The notes beneath the pieces were generated by a model. The model was given only the letters and a program-made list of their open reading frames with translations. It did no database searches and was not told the DNA's origin. The position numbers were made by a program, and so were the translations under genes. Shown here piece after piece: positions 9,639 to 22,387 of a stretch of 64,000 bases of DNA (position 1 is its first letter; every line of letters begins with the position of its first letter). This DNA is from Hortaea werneckii (taxonomy: Eukaryota > Ascomycota > Dothideomycetes > Mycosphaerellales > Teratosphaeriaceae): NCBI GenBank assembly GCA_037044905.1, contig JBAOKB010000149.1, positions 1-64,000 on the forward strand, in the 5' to 3' direction.

Positions 9639-12258
9639 CTATGAAAGAGACAAAGAGCCGGTAAGCTTAATGTCCTCAGCGCTCGCACCAATGATAAGCT
9701 CATACTCTCCAGCCATCATCAACCACTGCTGCTCGTCAGAGCTCCACGTGCTCAAATCTTTCCTGCGCAGGTGCATCTTCACGCACTCGCTCTCTCCAGG
9801 CTGCAAGTATGCCGTCTTTTCGAACCCACGGAGAGGCGTGACGCCTTCCGGCTCATTTGGACGGCGAACGTACAACTGTGCTACCTCAGCTGCGGCGACT
9901 GATCCTGTGTTGGTGATGGTGGCCGACACAGTAGCAACGGTATCGAATAGTGATGCCACTCCGCCAGGTACCTTGACATCCACGTTCGGAGGTGCAGAAG
10001 CTGGTGCCGCACCATCCTTCCAGGAAACAGAGACGTCCGAGTACGAGAAGCTTGAGTAGGTTAGACCGTATCCAAAGGCGTAGCGTGGCTTGATATTATT
10101 CGACTGGAAGTACTTGTAGTCAAACTCGCTGGGGTCGGACAGATTTGCTGATGGGGCGGCCTCTGGTATTACGACGGGGTATAGCAAGCTTCCGAAATCC
10201 TCTGCCTTGTAAGGAATGGTGTAAGGAAGGCGACCAGTCGGGGACGTCTCGCCGAAGAGAAGGCTAACGAGAGCGCGGCCTGAATCTTGACCAGGAAGGT
10301 GACCCATCACGATCGCAGTAATGTTCGGGTGATCGGCGAAGTCAAGCGTGCGCTGGCCGGCATTGTGGATGACGACGATGGTGTTGCTACAATTCGCAGC
10401 CACATTCGTAACCAGCTCGTCTGAGGCAGGGTCGGCAACGCCTGCACGGTCATTGCCCTCAGACGCATAATCGTTGATGAAAACGAGACAAGCGTCTGCC
10501 TCAGCGTTGACGGCAGGATTGGTCTCCGACGCATTGAAGTTCCACTCAAGAATGGTGCCATCCATCTCTGCTTTCGCAGCAAGGGCAGAATAAGGCTATG
10601 TGGAGTCAGCTTAACTGATGCAAATATTGATTTGGTCTAGTGTGTGGCTTACCGTGCTCACATACGGAGGTGAGTTACCTCCGCTGCCACCTCCAACCCA
10701 CAGATTGCCGAGTGTGGCCGCCTGGGAATAGCGGATCTCTTGGAACAGCATACCACGGAGCTCGTCATCGGACTCCTCAAGGTCAAGCGCCGAAGTTCCA
10801 AAATTCCAGTCATTGAAACCCGATGGGTTTGGCATCAGGACAGGGGGCAGCGTCGCATCATAGCCATACAGGTTGAGGATCTTAGGCGTCTTCAGAGGCA
10901 AGGCGCCGTCGTTCTTAACAAGAACATGGCCCTCGAGGGCTGCCTGATAGATCGAAGCCTTGGCAGCGGGGTCGCGAGCCTCAACAGTGTCGTGTGGAAA
11001 GTTGTATCCGTCGTCGGCGAGGCCAAATCCAGGCTCGCCTTCGACGTCGTCAAAGTTGACATAGAACCAAGAAGCCACGATGCGTCGACCCATGTCACGC
11101 AGTCTACTCTCAGGTAGAGTCCCATTGCGCACGGACATCTCCAGGTTTCCACCATCCCACTTACCTCTGCTGTTCGGCATGGCAACATCAAGGCCGGATG
11201 CAGCACTCGGCCATCCAGTATACTGCGCACCCCAATCGGAGACGACAAATCCGGGGAAATTAAGTTCATCTTTGAGTAGATCATTGAGCAGGTCGCTGCT
11301 CTCGCAAGAGTACTCTCCATTGACTTGCTGATATGCACCCATCACCGAGCCAGCTCCCGCGTGAACAGCATCCTGGAAAGGCCACATGTATAGTTCGTGG
11401 ATGTCATGATCGGTGATGATGCTGTCGAAAGCCGGGATAGTGACGTTGTCGTCATTGGTGACAGGATTGCGGAACAGCTCCTGCTCATTTCCGAGGAAGT
11501 GTTTGACGTCTGCTGTCACTGAGAGTTGCATGCCGGAGACCATCTGCGAGCCCAACTGGCCTTGGAGGTATGGATCAGCGCCGAAAGCCTGTGCAAGATT
11601 CAGTATGTTGGCCGGCCCGGACGGCAGGCGAATAACTCACCTCCCAGTTGCGACCACCTGTTGCAACTCGACCAATAGGCCCAACACAGACGCTCAAAGC
11701 TGTGTCGACTGCTCGGGAGGTCAATGGATGGCTCGACAGGCTGTCATTCGAAGTCGTCTACTCACCTCCCTTGTGTCTAAATTCGCCACCCATGTACAAA
11801 CCTCGCTCGTAGGCTAGTTTGCGGTTGAAGCTAGCCGCCGCATGGATTCCAGCAGGGTAAGCGTTGACAAAGGTAGTACCGCGAACACCAGCAGGGCCGT
11901 CAGCCAGACAGATGCCTGGAAATCCAAGGCGCGACACGGAACCAGTCAGTCCTGAGCAGCCCATCGTATCCGACTGGCCAAGTGTAACATTTGCCACTTC
12001 CTCCAAAGTCATCTGCTGTACCAGCTCATCGGCTCGGGCAATGGCTGTGTCCCATCGCTGCTTGACGTCTGCACAGCAATGGTCAGATGCGGCGGTTCCT
12101 ATTAACTATGCAACGGATTAAGTACCTGAGAACTGGCCTTCTGTCATCTGGCTCTTTTGCCAACCCGGCTGGTTGTGCTCTCCATGCCCGCGGCGTGGAA
12201 AGGCTTCAGAGCCACCGAGAAAGAGCAACGAGGCGGCGAAAAGAGACTTTGCGGCCAT
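9639..12258 (-). CDS. Secreted beta-glucosidase, glycoside hydrolase family 3
   Basis: Five exons: 12126-12258, 11766-12068, 11641-11699, 10653-11588 and 9639-10595. The introns are 52-66 nt with consensus ends, giving 795 aa. A signal peptide (MAAKSLFAASLLFLGGSEA) is followed by a basic site. The N-terminal GH3 barrel carries LADGPAGVRG and GRVATGGRNWE, and the nucleophile Asp is in GFVVSDWGAQ (about D283). The second domain has GHLPGQDSGRALVSLLFGE, and the C-terminus is fibronectin-III-like (AEVAQLYVRRP). By family it removes terminal beta-D-glucose from cello-oligosaccharides or other glucosides outside the cell. All splice joins keep frame and I see no stops, so it looks intact despite the subtelomeric position. 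Substrate cannot be told from sequence alone. Confidence 0.95.
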
Positions 12259-14155
12259 GAATGTGAGCTGTGGACCGTAGGGGATACCACCAGCACTACA
12301 AGTTGAGGCGGGGTTCTCTTATACTGGTAGAACAGTCAAGCAATAGTGGAGTCTTTTCATTACTTCTCATGCTCGCTACGGCCGAGCCGGACGGTGTGCC
12401 TGTCCCATCCGCCATTTCATCATCCAGCTCGGCTTAATAACGCCATACCTGGCACCGCCAGCCCAGGCTCGAAGCTCTAAGAGAGCGGTGGTACTGAACA
12501 GGGTCGCGTGACGCCTCCATAAGGGCATTCTCCGTGAGGCTCATGGGTCTGCCAAGCTGCGACCTACCCCGCCGTCTCCGCCACCTAGAGTATAGCGGAT
12601 CAATAGTAGGGCGAGACCGTCTGGGTATACTTGTCAGTGTCAGTATTAGTTCGGCAGTTCGGTCGTTGATAGCCGACAGCAAAGCAATGAGTCGGAGCAA
12701 GCCCAGAGGCAAGGGTGCCGATACCAGCAAACCCGTATGCCTTGACTCATGGTCGGGACCAAATGACTGGAGCAAAGACTGCCAAGAAGCCGCGGAGGGA
12801 GGCCATCATTTTGAAAAGTGGTGCATAAGGCGAAGAGAAGAAAAAGAAGAAGTGAAGTCTCAAGAGCCGAAGAGCATTGCCGAAGTGTGCACGGTCTCCC
12901 TCCCCCAGCTGCCAACGCTTCGGTGCTTCGATAGCCGAGATCGGGGATGAAGAAATCCAGCGGAGACTCCACACCCCCCCAGATGGAGAACGACATGCCA
13001 AGACCGTGAACCTAGACAAACCTCGTTCAAATGCCGACGTCTGCAATTTGTACAGCATGGCAGCAACCGCAGAGTAGGTGTTGAAATACTTTTATGGGTG
13101 TACACTGCTTTGGCATTGTCTCTATGCTCCTGTCGAATCTTCTCCTTCTCCTTCTTCTTCTCTTCTCCTATCTGGGTCGCACTTTGGCGTGCCGGGGGTG
13201 GATTCGTTTCGGGTGTGCTGGTCGTAGCAACCGTAGCAAGATATGCATGCGGAGATGCGGAAATACGATGACTAGTCTTTGCTTGGCAGAAATACCAGCA
13301 GGCATGTGCTCTTCACTAGCACCGACTAGTTCCGCCTCTTGCGGCTCCGTTGCCTATTTACCACACGTGGCTTCCACGATGTCCTCGGAGTGACGAAGTG
13401 GAAGCAGATATCCGAGAATGCGCCGTTCAATGGGCGAGAGAATTGTGGAGCGCATTATACGAGCGACTATAGGCAGAGGAGACTACATTACTAGCCTCTC
13501 ATTTCGCAGACTGCGGGCATGATTCCGCATTCAACAGTACTCGTTTGAAAGCATCGTCACTTGAATAAACATAATCTAGTTTGCCGCGGCACAAGGCTAC
13601 CTGCGTACTACCGACATCATTCGCTGTAGCATTTTGACTTCCTTTATCCTTACAGGTGTGCTTACACTGGATCTCTCAAGGACCCAGATAAATCCCTAGC
13701 GAAGATCACCAAGGGAGAGAATGGCCTTTTACATTGCCATGTCCACTACATAACGTTCAGAATCAACGGAGCTCCAAAATGGAAGCTTTACAGCAACAAC
13801 GACGTCAAGTGCAAATGGATGGCCCTTGGTGCATTTAAACACCCTTGAAAAATGGATGAGCCGTACGGCAGACAGGGGATGAGATCAGGCTACAACTTTT
13901 GTCATCGTTACAGTAGTGTCGGCATATTATCCCATGAATGAAAATGTTATCTTTTGATATCTCCGTAGAAACGTCACGCATACAGCTATCTCGCTTCCTA
14001 TTTCGGCGAACCTCTGCTCCTTCGACCTTGCCGCCCGCCATCAAAGTCTCCCGGCCAGAATTCTTAAATCTGTCGCTCTACAGGAAGCCGTAATCTCATG
14101 TCTCCTCCGCTGAGAGCAATGTGCCTTTCTCTACAAAAACCTATCAGCCTGTTTG
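12259..14155. other. Long intergenic region, no supported gene
   Basis: Upstream of the beta-glucosidase there are short tracts such as a C/T-rich run near 13139-13170 (CTTCTCCTTCTCCTTCTTC). Frames on both strands are short, overlap each other and resemble no known family. The first 200 bases upstream of 12258 should hold the beta-glucosidase promoter; I see no clear TATA box. Confidence 0.5.
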
Positions 14156-15775
14156 CTACAGCTGACCGTACACCCTTTGATCAGATCCCCATTCAGCTGC
14201 CTTTTTTTGAAGTGCATCAAAGCAGAATGCAGTTGCACCGGAGGCGGTAGGTGCAATATTGTCGGCGTTGAGAGCCCCGTTCAGCAACTTGAATTGGAGG
14301 CAAACAACACCATCCAACTTCTGCATCATGCTCTTCTCGCGCATGAACATGTACGTACAAGGCATTATAGGTCGATCTACTTCCTCTGGGTACGTTTGAC
14401 GGCGGCGAAATCTCGTTGTCGCGTTGTCTCCAGTGGCCTTGTTCATAGCCTGCTCAATGACAGTGACTTTATGGCAGAGCTGATGCATGGCGTGTCCCAT
14501 GACTTTCAGAGACATTGGAATCAGAAGCACGTCCCAGTCCTCGTTGGGATTGTTGAGTTTGTCAATCATCAATTGTCTCTTTGTTGGACTCATGTCGCTG
14601 CTGAGCATGAGCGTTCTGAAACCCATAAAGCAGAGAGCCTTGTAATAAGACTCGCAGCCTTGAGGATATTGGAAGAGATTGATGACTCGATTGTGCGAGC
14701 CACCCGTGTTGAGGTGGTTCAAGGTATCTTGCACGGCCGCCCGGAGCTTCGGGGCGCCCCAGAAGTACTGCTTGACGACCTCAAAGTTGCTTTCGTACGC
14801 CCAGACGTCCCTGTAGGCAGGATTGAGGCCACCAGAACGCTTCATCTCCCAGAGGTGATGGGCAAGCCCATGCTTGCGACGGCGTTGGATCGACCTGAGG
14901 GGTCGCTTGCGCAAAGGGTACAGCCCGAGGTGCGTACAGCTGACTGTCATCTTGAGCGGGACGGAGCCACGACCCTCATGGACGGGCCGCGCAGGCCGGG
15001 CGTCTTCTTCGCTCAAATGATCTTCCGGGTACGCCTGATCCTGGCGGGCTCTCATGTAATCCCGGAAGTTGAAGGTGGTCTCAGTACCGCAGGAGTTCGC
15101 GATGTCAACATACCGTTTTTCCTCATCCTCGCTGAAGTACAAGTTGCGGAATCTGGTGGTCAGTGGCGGTATTTTAGTGCCACAAGTGACGACTTGGCCA
15201 CCTCTGATTTAGGGCGAGTCGTGGGTGCGAGTCAGAAAGACAAATCCAACATCTTTCTCAGGCGGTCGATGTAGATTTCGGGGCGTGGAGGATCGCCAGG
15301 CATGGAACGCATATGAGATTGAATCTCGCATGCGTAGTCTTCCAGAGTGAGTGCGTGTATGCAGTTAAGGTTCAGCTCGGGAGAGAACGAATCGTATGTC
15401 CGCTGTTTCCACGGCTGCTTGGCCGCAGGAAGCTGTCGACGCGGTGTCTTTTCTTGTGCCCCAGTCTCTTCGTCAGTGCCGATAGGGCCTGGTTCTTTTG
15501 CCGACATATGAGCGAGACCAAGACGCTTGGACGGATCGCAACTTCGCTCGGGATGGAACCGCTTGTTGTAGAGGGTGCAAGCAATGTAGTACTGGCACTT
15601 ATATCCACAACCAATCGTATTCTCTACTTTTTCGGCAGACAGACCTGCGAGCGTAAGGCACTGTGGACTCCACTGGCCCTCTCTGCCGTCTGCGCCGTGC
15701 ACGACACGGTTGCGAGCTCTGCCATCGGCGTCCTCGACTTGCAGATCATCCGCAGTCGGCAACATGTTCTCACGC
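14156..15775 (-). CDS. SNF2-type helicase C-terminal-domain protein, copy 1
   Basis: The long 3' exon (14156 to about 15203) encodes PPLTTRFRNLYFSEDEEKRY, CTHLGLYPLRKRP, VKQYFWGAPKLR, NRVINLFQYPQ, FRTLMLSSDM, WDVLLIPMSL and KVTVIEQAMNKATGDNATTR. These resemble motifs IV-VI of the SNF2/Rad5 helicase C-terminal lobe. No Walker A or DEXH box is present, so the ATP-binding half is missing. An upstream frame (15251-15775, ATG at 15775) has a Cys-rich stretch (GCGYKCQYYIAC) and probably joins through a 47-nt intron at 15204-15250 (GTTGGA...TCAG); this join is tentative. A paralogue lies at 22.4-23.2 kb on the same strand. Without the N-lobe it is unlikely to be an active motor; a DNA- or chromatin-binding role or decay are both possible. 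Confidence 0.6.
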
Positions 15776-16457
15776 CGCAGGCGAGCAGCGCATTTGCGGA
15801 ACGCGACATTCTCTCGATTGTTGTCATGGTTGGGAGGATCGTGTTGTGAACTGCTTGGCCACAGAAGCAAAAAATGTATATAGGGTATGTGCCATTGATG
15901 TTGATATAGAAAAGCTGAAACGCGGGATGGAAGGCCTCTATCGCGTCACGTGCCACCGACGTTGATTGAAGCTCTTGAGGAAGGTACGAAAATAAGACGA
16001 GACCGCAATATAGTCAATGAGTCAGCATTCATAGCCTGGGGTGCGTTGGTTGATTTGGAGGAGTCTGGAGTTTGACTGGGGCTTCCCATGAAATTTATGA
16101 TTAGCGCGATCGGCGTGGCATGTTTGCTCTTCTTTATCAGCGAATGATGAAGAGGCTTCTGGAACTATACAGCCTGTTGAAGGGAAACAGAGACATCATC
16201 AAAGGCTGAAAGCTTATTCGCGTGTGCCAGTTTGTTTTCACGCAAAGGATTTCAAAGCGAGATAAGCTTCATCACAGGCGAACCTCATACTCTTCATGCA
16301 AAGTCATCCCTTGTAGTCGTCTACTGCAATCATGCCAACTTATGCTTGAATCATTGCTTATGAAAAGCACCCTGTGATCTACTGGTTTGACCATGCTTTT
16401 CGCTCGACAAACGCCGCCTGTCTTCACTTGTCTTGGGCAGCCATTCTCATAAGCTCG
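15776..16457. other. Intergenic
   Basis: AT-richer stretch between the SNF2-like copy and the family A gene. No supported gene. It may contain the 5' end and promoter of the SNF2-like gene. Confidence 0.5.
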
Positions 16458-17429
16458 TCATTGTTCCCTGAGCTGAGCCAGCAAGACATCAATCTCAGAG
16501 ATCTCGGCCTTCGCTTCCTGCATCTTGTCCACCACCTCAGGGACAAGTCTGATCCCCAAACTCCTTTTCATCTCCATCTTCTCCCATTTCTCTCTAGTGT
16601 GTTTCTTGATGTCCTCAAAGACATCAGTCATGAGTCCACGGACTCCACCAAAATAGTGCCCCTCGAGCCTTCTCACCTTGATCGTGGTATCAAGGTGAGT
16701 GCCACTCTTGATTGCTACGCTCAGGAGGCGACGTTGCAACGTGTCCACGCGCTGCCTGAACTCGGGATCTGTAGTGTGTTAGTCAGATGCACTGCGGAAT
16801 GGTGGTGATATGAACTCACCAATAGCCTTTTCTGTCATCTTCTTTTTGCCCTTTCGTTGCACATCGCTCTCGGATTGTTCCCCGTTAGCTGGCTCTGACT
16901 TGCCCTTTCCCGCTTTCGCTCGTGTCGCTCCTTCTCTCCAGTCCTCTGGGCTGAACCTTGTTGGAAGAGGATTCTCTGCTACTGCTTGGCCGCCCGGCCC
17001 ATCTTGAACTGTGCCCTCTCCTTCACGCCCGGCAGACCCAAGTTCAACCTCGGAGCTATCTCTGGGCGAACTGATGTTGTTCTCAGGCTGGACTTGCGTC
17101 TCTAGCGCCCCGGAGCCAGGAATTTGTGTGTGTTGCTCTGAATTTTTGCGCTTTTCATGCATGACTTTGGCTGTAGTACTGGACTCGCCTTGAGATTCAT
17201 TGCCGTCCTTTTTGAGTTGATGATAAAGCACGTCGCTCTCCCTCAGAAGCTGCAAAAGCTGATCTGCCGAGAACTGGTTCAGGTTGAAGCGGTAGCCGCG
17301 GTTCCTCAAGGTATCTATGAGTTGCTGGTTACTCATTCCGACGCTCCAGGTCGTAATCAGACGGGGGACGCTGAGCTCAACGCAGTACTTGTTAAAGACA
17401 TCGTCTGGTGCGCATGCTTTTGCCGACAT
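16458..17429 (-). CDS. Family A protein, unknown function (306 aa), two exons
   Basis: Exon 1 is 16820-17429 (ATG at 17429) and exon 2 is 16458-16768. The 51-nt intron is GTGAGT...CTAAC...CAG. The N-terminal 80 residues carry a conserved block: TTWSVGMSNQQLIDTLRNRG then QFSADQLLQLLRESDVLYHQL. A long polar, Lys/Glu/Ser-rich linker (with QDGPGG) and a basic KGKKK follow. The second exon is helical and probably coiled coil (MDTLQRRLL ... VVDKMQEAKAEISEIDVLLAQLREQ). The same block and DGPGG occur in the divergent gene at 18.4 kb, so the two form a paralogous pair. No known domain is recognised. The basic patch would suit a nuclear protein, but that is inference. The gene looks intact. Confidence 0.65.
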
Positions 17430-18422
17430 GGTCGCGGATGGCGCACCAGAAGTGCGGGAGCTTTCAATGTCTTGCTGCAATTGATGATGGTTTCAGGAGT
17501 GCTGTCTGGTGCTAAAAGAGGAAAAAGGAGGGAGGCACAGTAGTGCTTTATACCCTTGAAATCGGTTAGAAGTCTTTGACTCCAGGCAAGTATATTTGCA
17601 GCTAGAGCATGTGATTCAGAAGTTTCAAATGTCATGTTCCACGTGATTGAGGAATGGTCGAAGCAAAGCGGACATCGGAGGGGCGAAAGAAGGGTGTGTT
17701 ATGCTGGTTGTGCTGAGAGGGCGAGAAGCAATGCATCAATACATTCCGCCACACACAGACACCATGTCATCGCATCTCTACTTGGTGCGGAAGCTAGGAT
17801 CGGTCGTAAGGCAGGCAGTTGAAGGCATAAGATAAGATTTCTTGTTGCCGGCTGGCGAATGCTAGTCTGAACGACCATGCAAATGCATATATAGCATTCA
17901 CTCTCCTTTCTCTAGCCAATGCATCGCTGCCAGCCATGGGCTGGACCTTGTTTGATGAGCCTTGCTGACTCCCGGTCGTCCAATCATATGCAAATATCTC
18001 GTGACTTCATTGACAGAACCGTCGATCGTGAATCCTTGATCGTAGTAGTATGGCAATGCGCCCATCATGTGACATCAGCTTCATCGACTGTACTTGCACA
18101 ACAGAATAACGCCCATAGACGGTCTGATGTAGCCAGTAGCTTGGAGGTATTCACGTGGGAATTGTCCTTCACTTCTAGGCGACATCATCGTAGGCGGCTG
18201 AGACTGGATTGAATGACCTCACGCTTCTCTCGCCCCTGTAGACTTGCATCTGATTTGTGAGGCATCTAATCTTAAGAGTCCCTTTCGTCCAGCATTATAA
18301 CCGTTCTTGACCTTCTTGTGCTGCTGTCTCTGTTTCTCTAACTACCCTTGCGACATCACCCAGGCCAGACACTATTGATAAACATCGACAGCCCTTGCGC
18401 TTTTTGTGCAGCATCGCCGAAC
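17430..18422. other. Shared divergent upstream region of the two family A genes
   Basis: About 1 kb between two oppositely oriented paralogues, so a bidirectional promoter region is likely. ATGCAAAT and ATGCATATATAGC lie near 17878-17895 and CATATGCAAATA near 17987. I see no gene here. Confidence 0.5.
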
Positions 18423-19390
18423 ATGCCGCCGGGAACTCAGACGCCCGAAAAGACCGTCACTCCGGAAACGTTCAAGCAGCACAAGGCAGCTCTTATAGCG
18501 CCTACGAATAGAACGCACTGGAACGCGTCGTTCAACAAGGACCGCCTGATCGACGCAATCAAAAATCGTGATCACACACTTTTCCCGGAAGTTGGCGAAC
18601 AAGACTGGGACCAGTTCAGCCAAGGTCATCTGCAGGAGCTTCTACAGATGAGCGATAAGCTTTTCGATGCCACGCATCCAGTCAATATGACAGACCCGCT
18701 CCCCCAGGATGACGTCGACGCCGACACAAAGATCGATCCCATCAAGAACGAGCCTGACGCTGAGGCCGATGCATCTAGCAGTCTATCCTTCCTTGGTTTC
18801 GATGATAGAGTTCAAGGTGAATTCGGCGATGGAAGCAGCACGCGCGATGGGCCTGGTGGTGTTCGTAAGTAGGACGCCAAAGCATATAAGGCCAGCATCT
18901 TGAGGTCGGGGCAATACTCACCGGCCTCGGACATCAACATCAGCAAGTACCGTAGAGACGACCCTTCGGACAGTGAGAATGATGAGATTGTATTTCTCAA
19001 GAGAGAGCTGCAGGAGGAACATGGGGCGGGGGAGTGCGCCAAGCCGCAACCGCGGAAAATGTTGGAGCGTGAGAGCGAGGATTGGAAGACTAAGATTCAG
19101 ACGGAGCTCGAAAAGCTCAAAGCTGAGGTCCAAGGACTTGAAGATGAGTATTAGACGTACATGAAGGGCGCTGAGAAGATAAAGCACAGCCTACAGCACA
19201 AGAGCTCGAACTTGACGGGCATGAACGAAGAGACTGAGGCAAATGAACGAGAGTTGTTAGAGCTGCAGTAGCCGGAAGGCAAGATCAAGCACCGTGAAGA
19301 GGCGCCTAGGCTGCAGAGAGAGAGGAACAGGCGTCAAAAAGAAGAAGTATCTGCGGCGGCGCCGGCGGTTCATAAGGCCACTCGTAAGTC
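18423..19390 (+). pseudogene. Family A paralogue with coiled coil, interrupted by two in-frame TAG codons
   Basis: ATG at 18423 (MPPGTQTPEKTVTP). Residues 20-80 match the other family A protein: an F/K block, TNRTHWNASFNKDRLIDAIKNR and QFSQGHLQELLQMSDKLFD. An acidic linker ends in DGPGG at about 18862. A donor-like GTAAGT follows at 18865, but its acceptor is unclear. From about 18900 another frame gives a charged coiled coil (RRDDPSDSENDEIVFLKREL ... KTKIQTELEKLKAEVQGLEDEY). It stops at TAG 19152-19154, then continues in the same frame through TAG 19269-19271 (LELQ, stop, PEGKIKHREE) to a GTAAGT donor near 19385. Both stops fit a former CAG Gln. I read it as a decaying copy of the 16.5-kb gene. 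Confidence 0.6.
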
Positions 19391-20337
19391 AATCACGGCG
19401 GTACCCTGACATGCTGAGCTGACTGCATCTAGAGCCAACTATCCAAGAGATTGATCAAAAGGCTTTGTACCGTCTCAAATGATACGCCCATTTGCTGAGC
19501 TGTTGTCAAAGTCGATATTGGTGCTATTCTCGGAGCTGCTGCGAGAGTCGAGGAAGGGATGAGACTTCAAGGAAGTGTCACTCATTGAATCATTGTGATA
19601 CCTGAGTAAGAAGCTAGGAAGCTGTAGTTGCCCAGATGAGGAAGCACATATCAACAGTTAGAGAGTGTCTTGCGAAAATTAAGTGACAGCTGTTACAACT
19701 TGATTACCCCCGGCCCAGTACCTTTGCGGGAAAACAGACGTCCATCTTTCCGCTGCCTTCTGAGAGCTGTGTTTGCTCACTTGGACCAATCTCCGGCTTG
19801 TTCGACTCAAGCTGGTCCTGAGATGAAGGTGTCCGTCGATAATCTGGAAATGAGCAGGTTACCAATGCAACAGGCATATTAAAGATGACGAATACGGAGA
19901 ATCCAGACACTCGAGGGCTGGAGGGACTAATGTTGATTGGAATTTCGTTGTAGTGCAAGAGAGACAAGGTGTACATGGGACTGTGCGTCTCCAGATCATG
20001 TTCCACCTTCAGGTGAGGAAAAAACATCTGGTCGTACGGGATGCGCCGTTCCCGCTCAGGAGTTATGATTTTCCTGGTCTTGACCGCCTTTGCAGCTCTA
20101 CACCACACTCTCTCGTTTTCCTGAGATTGCCATCTTCATACAGTGGCCGTTACTGTTGACATTCCTTCCCAAGAAGCATGGTTCGCTCCGGTGCATTCTA
20201 CCGCGATCATGCAGCTGACCTCTGGCGCCAGCGTTTCCCGGAACCCAACATCATGTGCCGCGCTGACTAAGAAAGGGCAATCTTCAAATTGAAAGCGGAG
20301 CAGACAGGAGAGGACCATATTGATTCGAATAGATCTA
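19391..20337. other. Intergenic, possibly remains of further exons
   Basis: A CTGACTGCATCTAG acceptor-like site at about 19421-19433 suggests an exon of the preceding decayed gene, but no extended frame follows. No other gene is supported. Confidence 0.4.
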
Positions 20338-21700
20338 TGAGAGCGGCACGTGGTGCAAATGCTTCACACGAAGTTTGCGAAGGCTCTTGTGAAGCTCTGC
20401 GCAGCCTGCGTGTCTGTGAGAAATCGCAAGCTTCTTTCCAGGGCTTGGCGCAGCCCGCCACCGACACAGGGTTGCACCAGCTTGATCAAGTGGTGAAGAA
20501 TGAGCAACAATGTGAACAGTCACCTGAGGAAAAGTGTCTCGTCTTAGAGAGAGACTCACGGACCCTGCAGACAGAGCTTCAACAGCTGCAGACCGAGCAA
20601 GAACAGCTGCAGACCGAAAACAAAGAGCTGCTGATCAGCAAGAAGAGGCTTTCCGATGAGCTCGGTGAGGTCAGTACCCAACAGAAGGAGTTGCAGTCCA
20701 ATCAAAAACAGCTCCAGCACAAGCAAAAACAACTGCAGACAGAGCTCCACGGCCTCCAAGCGCAGCATGGGCCTGTCTCGCAGCAATACGAAGCCGCCCT
20801 CAATGAGAGAGATGACCCATTCCTGCGCTGCAATCCCATGCAGGTCTGCATGCCGGAGAGCTGGAACGGAAATTTATGGATTACGAAGATCACTTCACCG
20901 TGGAACACGACGGCTTGCAGCGCCAGCTTTACCAAATTCAATCGGAGCCCTGATTTACCAAGAAAGATCATCCTCGCCTAACGAGTCTATGTCAAGATCA
21001 AGAGCTCACCATATTACGGCTTGGCCAAGACTTACATCATGCTGCTCTGGATGCCAAAGTGGCACAACATGCCCACCTGGAGAGCACATTGCGTCTTGCA
21101 GAAGAAAGTGACTTCACACAGTCCCGGCTTCATGACACACTCAAGATCGTCGCAGACGTGCAAAAAACGCTTTCTTCCTGGCTTGGGCAGCCGTTTTCTT
21201 TCAGCTTGGAGGTCCAAGATGACTTGCCATTGCTTCAACAAGAGATCCAGACGCAGCTTGACACGAAAGACAAGCGCATATCTCAGCTCGGTGACTCTCA
21301 CTGCAGCGTCTCTACCAGCTTACCAGCTTGAACCTGTCAAAAAATAGGCTCACGCAGCGTGAGAACCAGACTGCTGCGTCCCTCAGTGCATGCCGCACCC
21401 GAGTTTCTCGACTCAATAGCGGAAACCGTGATCTCAAAAGCATAAGAGCCGGCTTGGAGCAAGACCAAGCAACCTTGCACTTCCAGATCGTGGACCTCGA
21501 AGAACAGGGTGACAAGAAGACAGAGTCTTTGAGTAGCCTTCAAGATCTCAATGAGCAGCTCAGCGGCTCTAATCAATGCCTATCTGCCGAATTTCAGCCG
21601 GTCAACACCGTTCATGAATAGCGACACGATCACACGTCCGCCCACGAAAGTGTCAAAAAGATCTTTAGGTATCCTTCCGAGGAGGACTCGCTACTCAAAA
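20338..21700 (+). pseudogene. Broken coiled-coil gene
   Basis: Long heptad-type coiled coil spread over three frames. The first (ATG at 20338 to about 20820) has repeated LQTE/QLQTEQEQLQTE/QKQLQHKQKQL units. A second runs from about 20840 to 21330: GELERKFMDYEDHF, a TGA near 20961, then RLGQDLHHAALDAKVAQHAHLE and LLQQEIQTQLDTKDKRISQL. A third (21328-21621) has NRLTQRENQTAASL and DLEEQGDKKTESLSSLQDLNEQL, ends with TAG 21619-21621 and stays coding-like for about 30 codons after it. At least two frameshifts plus one TGA and one TAG make this a pseudogene unless the assembly is wrong at several places. Joined, it would be a rod-like protein of unknown role. Confidence 0.6.
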
Positions 21701-22387
21701 ATATCCCGACTCTCTCTCGGCAACTCGTGAGTTTTCTATTGGTGCTTTCGATCACTCTGGCTTTTCATAACAAGACATCCTTCCGCTGGAACGCAGGCTT
21801 GAAGCTAGTCACCAAGCGGTCAACATTCTCTGTTCTCAGTACGCTTGTCTTTAGCTTAAGAGTAATGAGCAAAGATCCTCAATTCGTAGTCTGGAGCAAA
21901 GGGAAAAAGCAGGGCTTGGACGAGACGGAAAGTTGAGAGGGAAATGTTAGTCTCTCAAGCGGATATTTCCTTACGTGAAATCCGCCATTAGTATTTATGC
22001 TTTTGAGCGTCCTGCTCAAGGTGATAAGCTTATAGAGGCCGACCCTTTTAAGAGACGCAAGAGATGATTTCTGTTATGTCTAGGCTTAATTTCTTTTAGT
22101 GTTCGTTGCTCTTCATGTATTTTACAGATGGCTTGCGAAATTCATGTAGGTTAAATCGGCAATTGCAATGACGAGGACGAGGTCACCGTGTATTTTGAAA
22201 AAAAGAAAAAAAAAAGAAGAGCTGACTTAAGTTGCTGTACAATGCATTCTCTTAATTACCGCGCTGTATGGATCTAGTTAGACCTCGCCAATTTATCTCT
22301 CATTTCTCTAGTGCCCTTTTGGTGCATACGTCTCTTCCTGGTCGTCGACGCCAACATCTCTCTTCCGCCGGGAATGGCAGAGCCGCT
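21701..22387. other. Intergenic with purine tract
   Basis: AT-richer, with an A-rich run at about 22197-22220 (GAAAAAAAGAAAAAAAAAAG). No supported gene. Confidence 0.5.

Noticed and set aside
14153..15274. 373-codon plus-strand frame opposite SNF2-like copy 1
   Set aside because: The minus strand shows conserved motifs shared with copy 2; the plus frame shows none.
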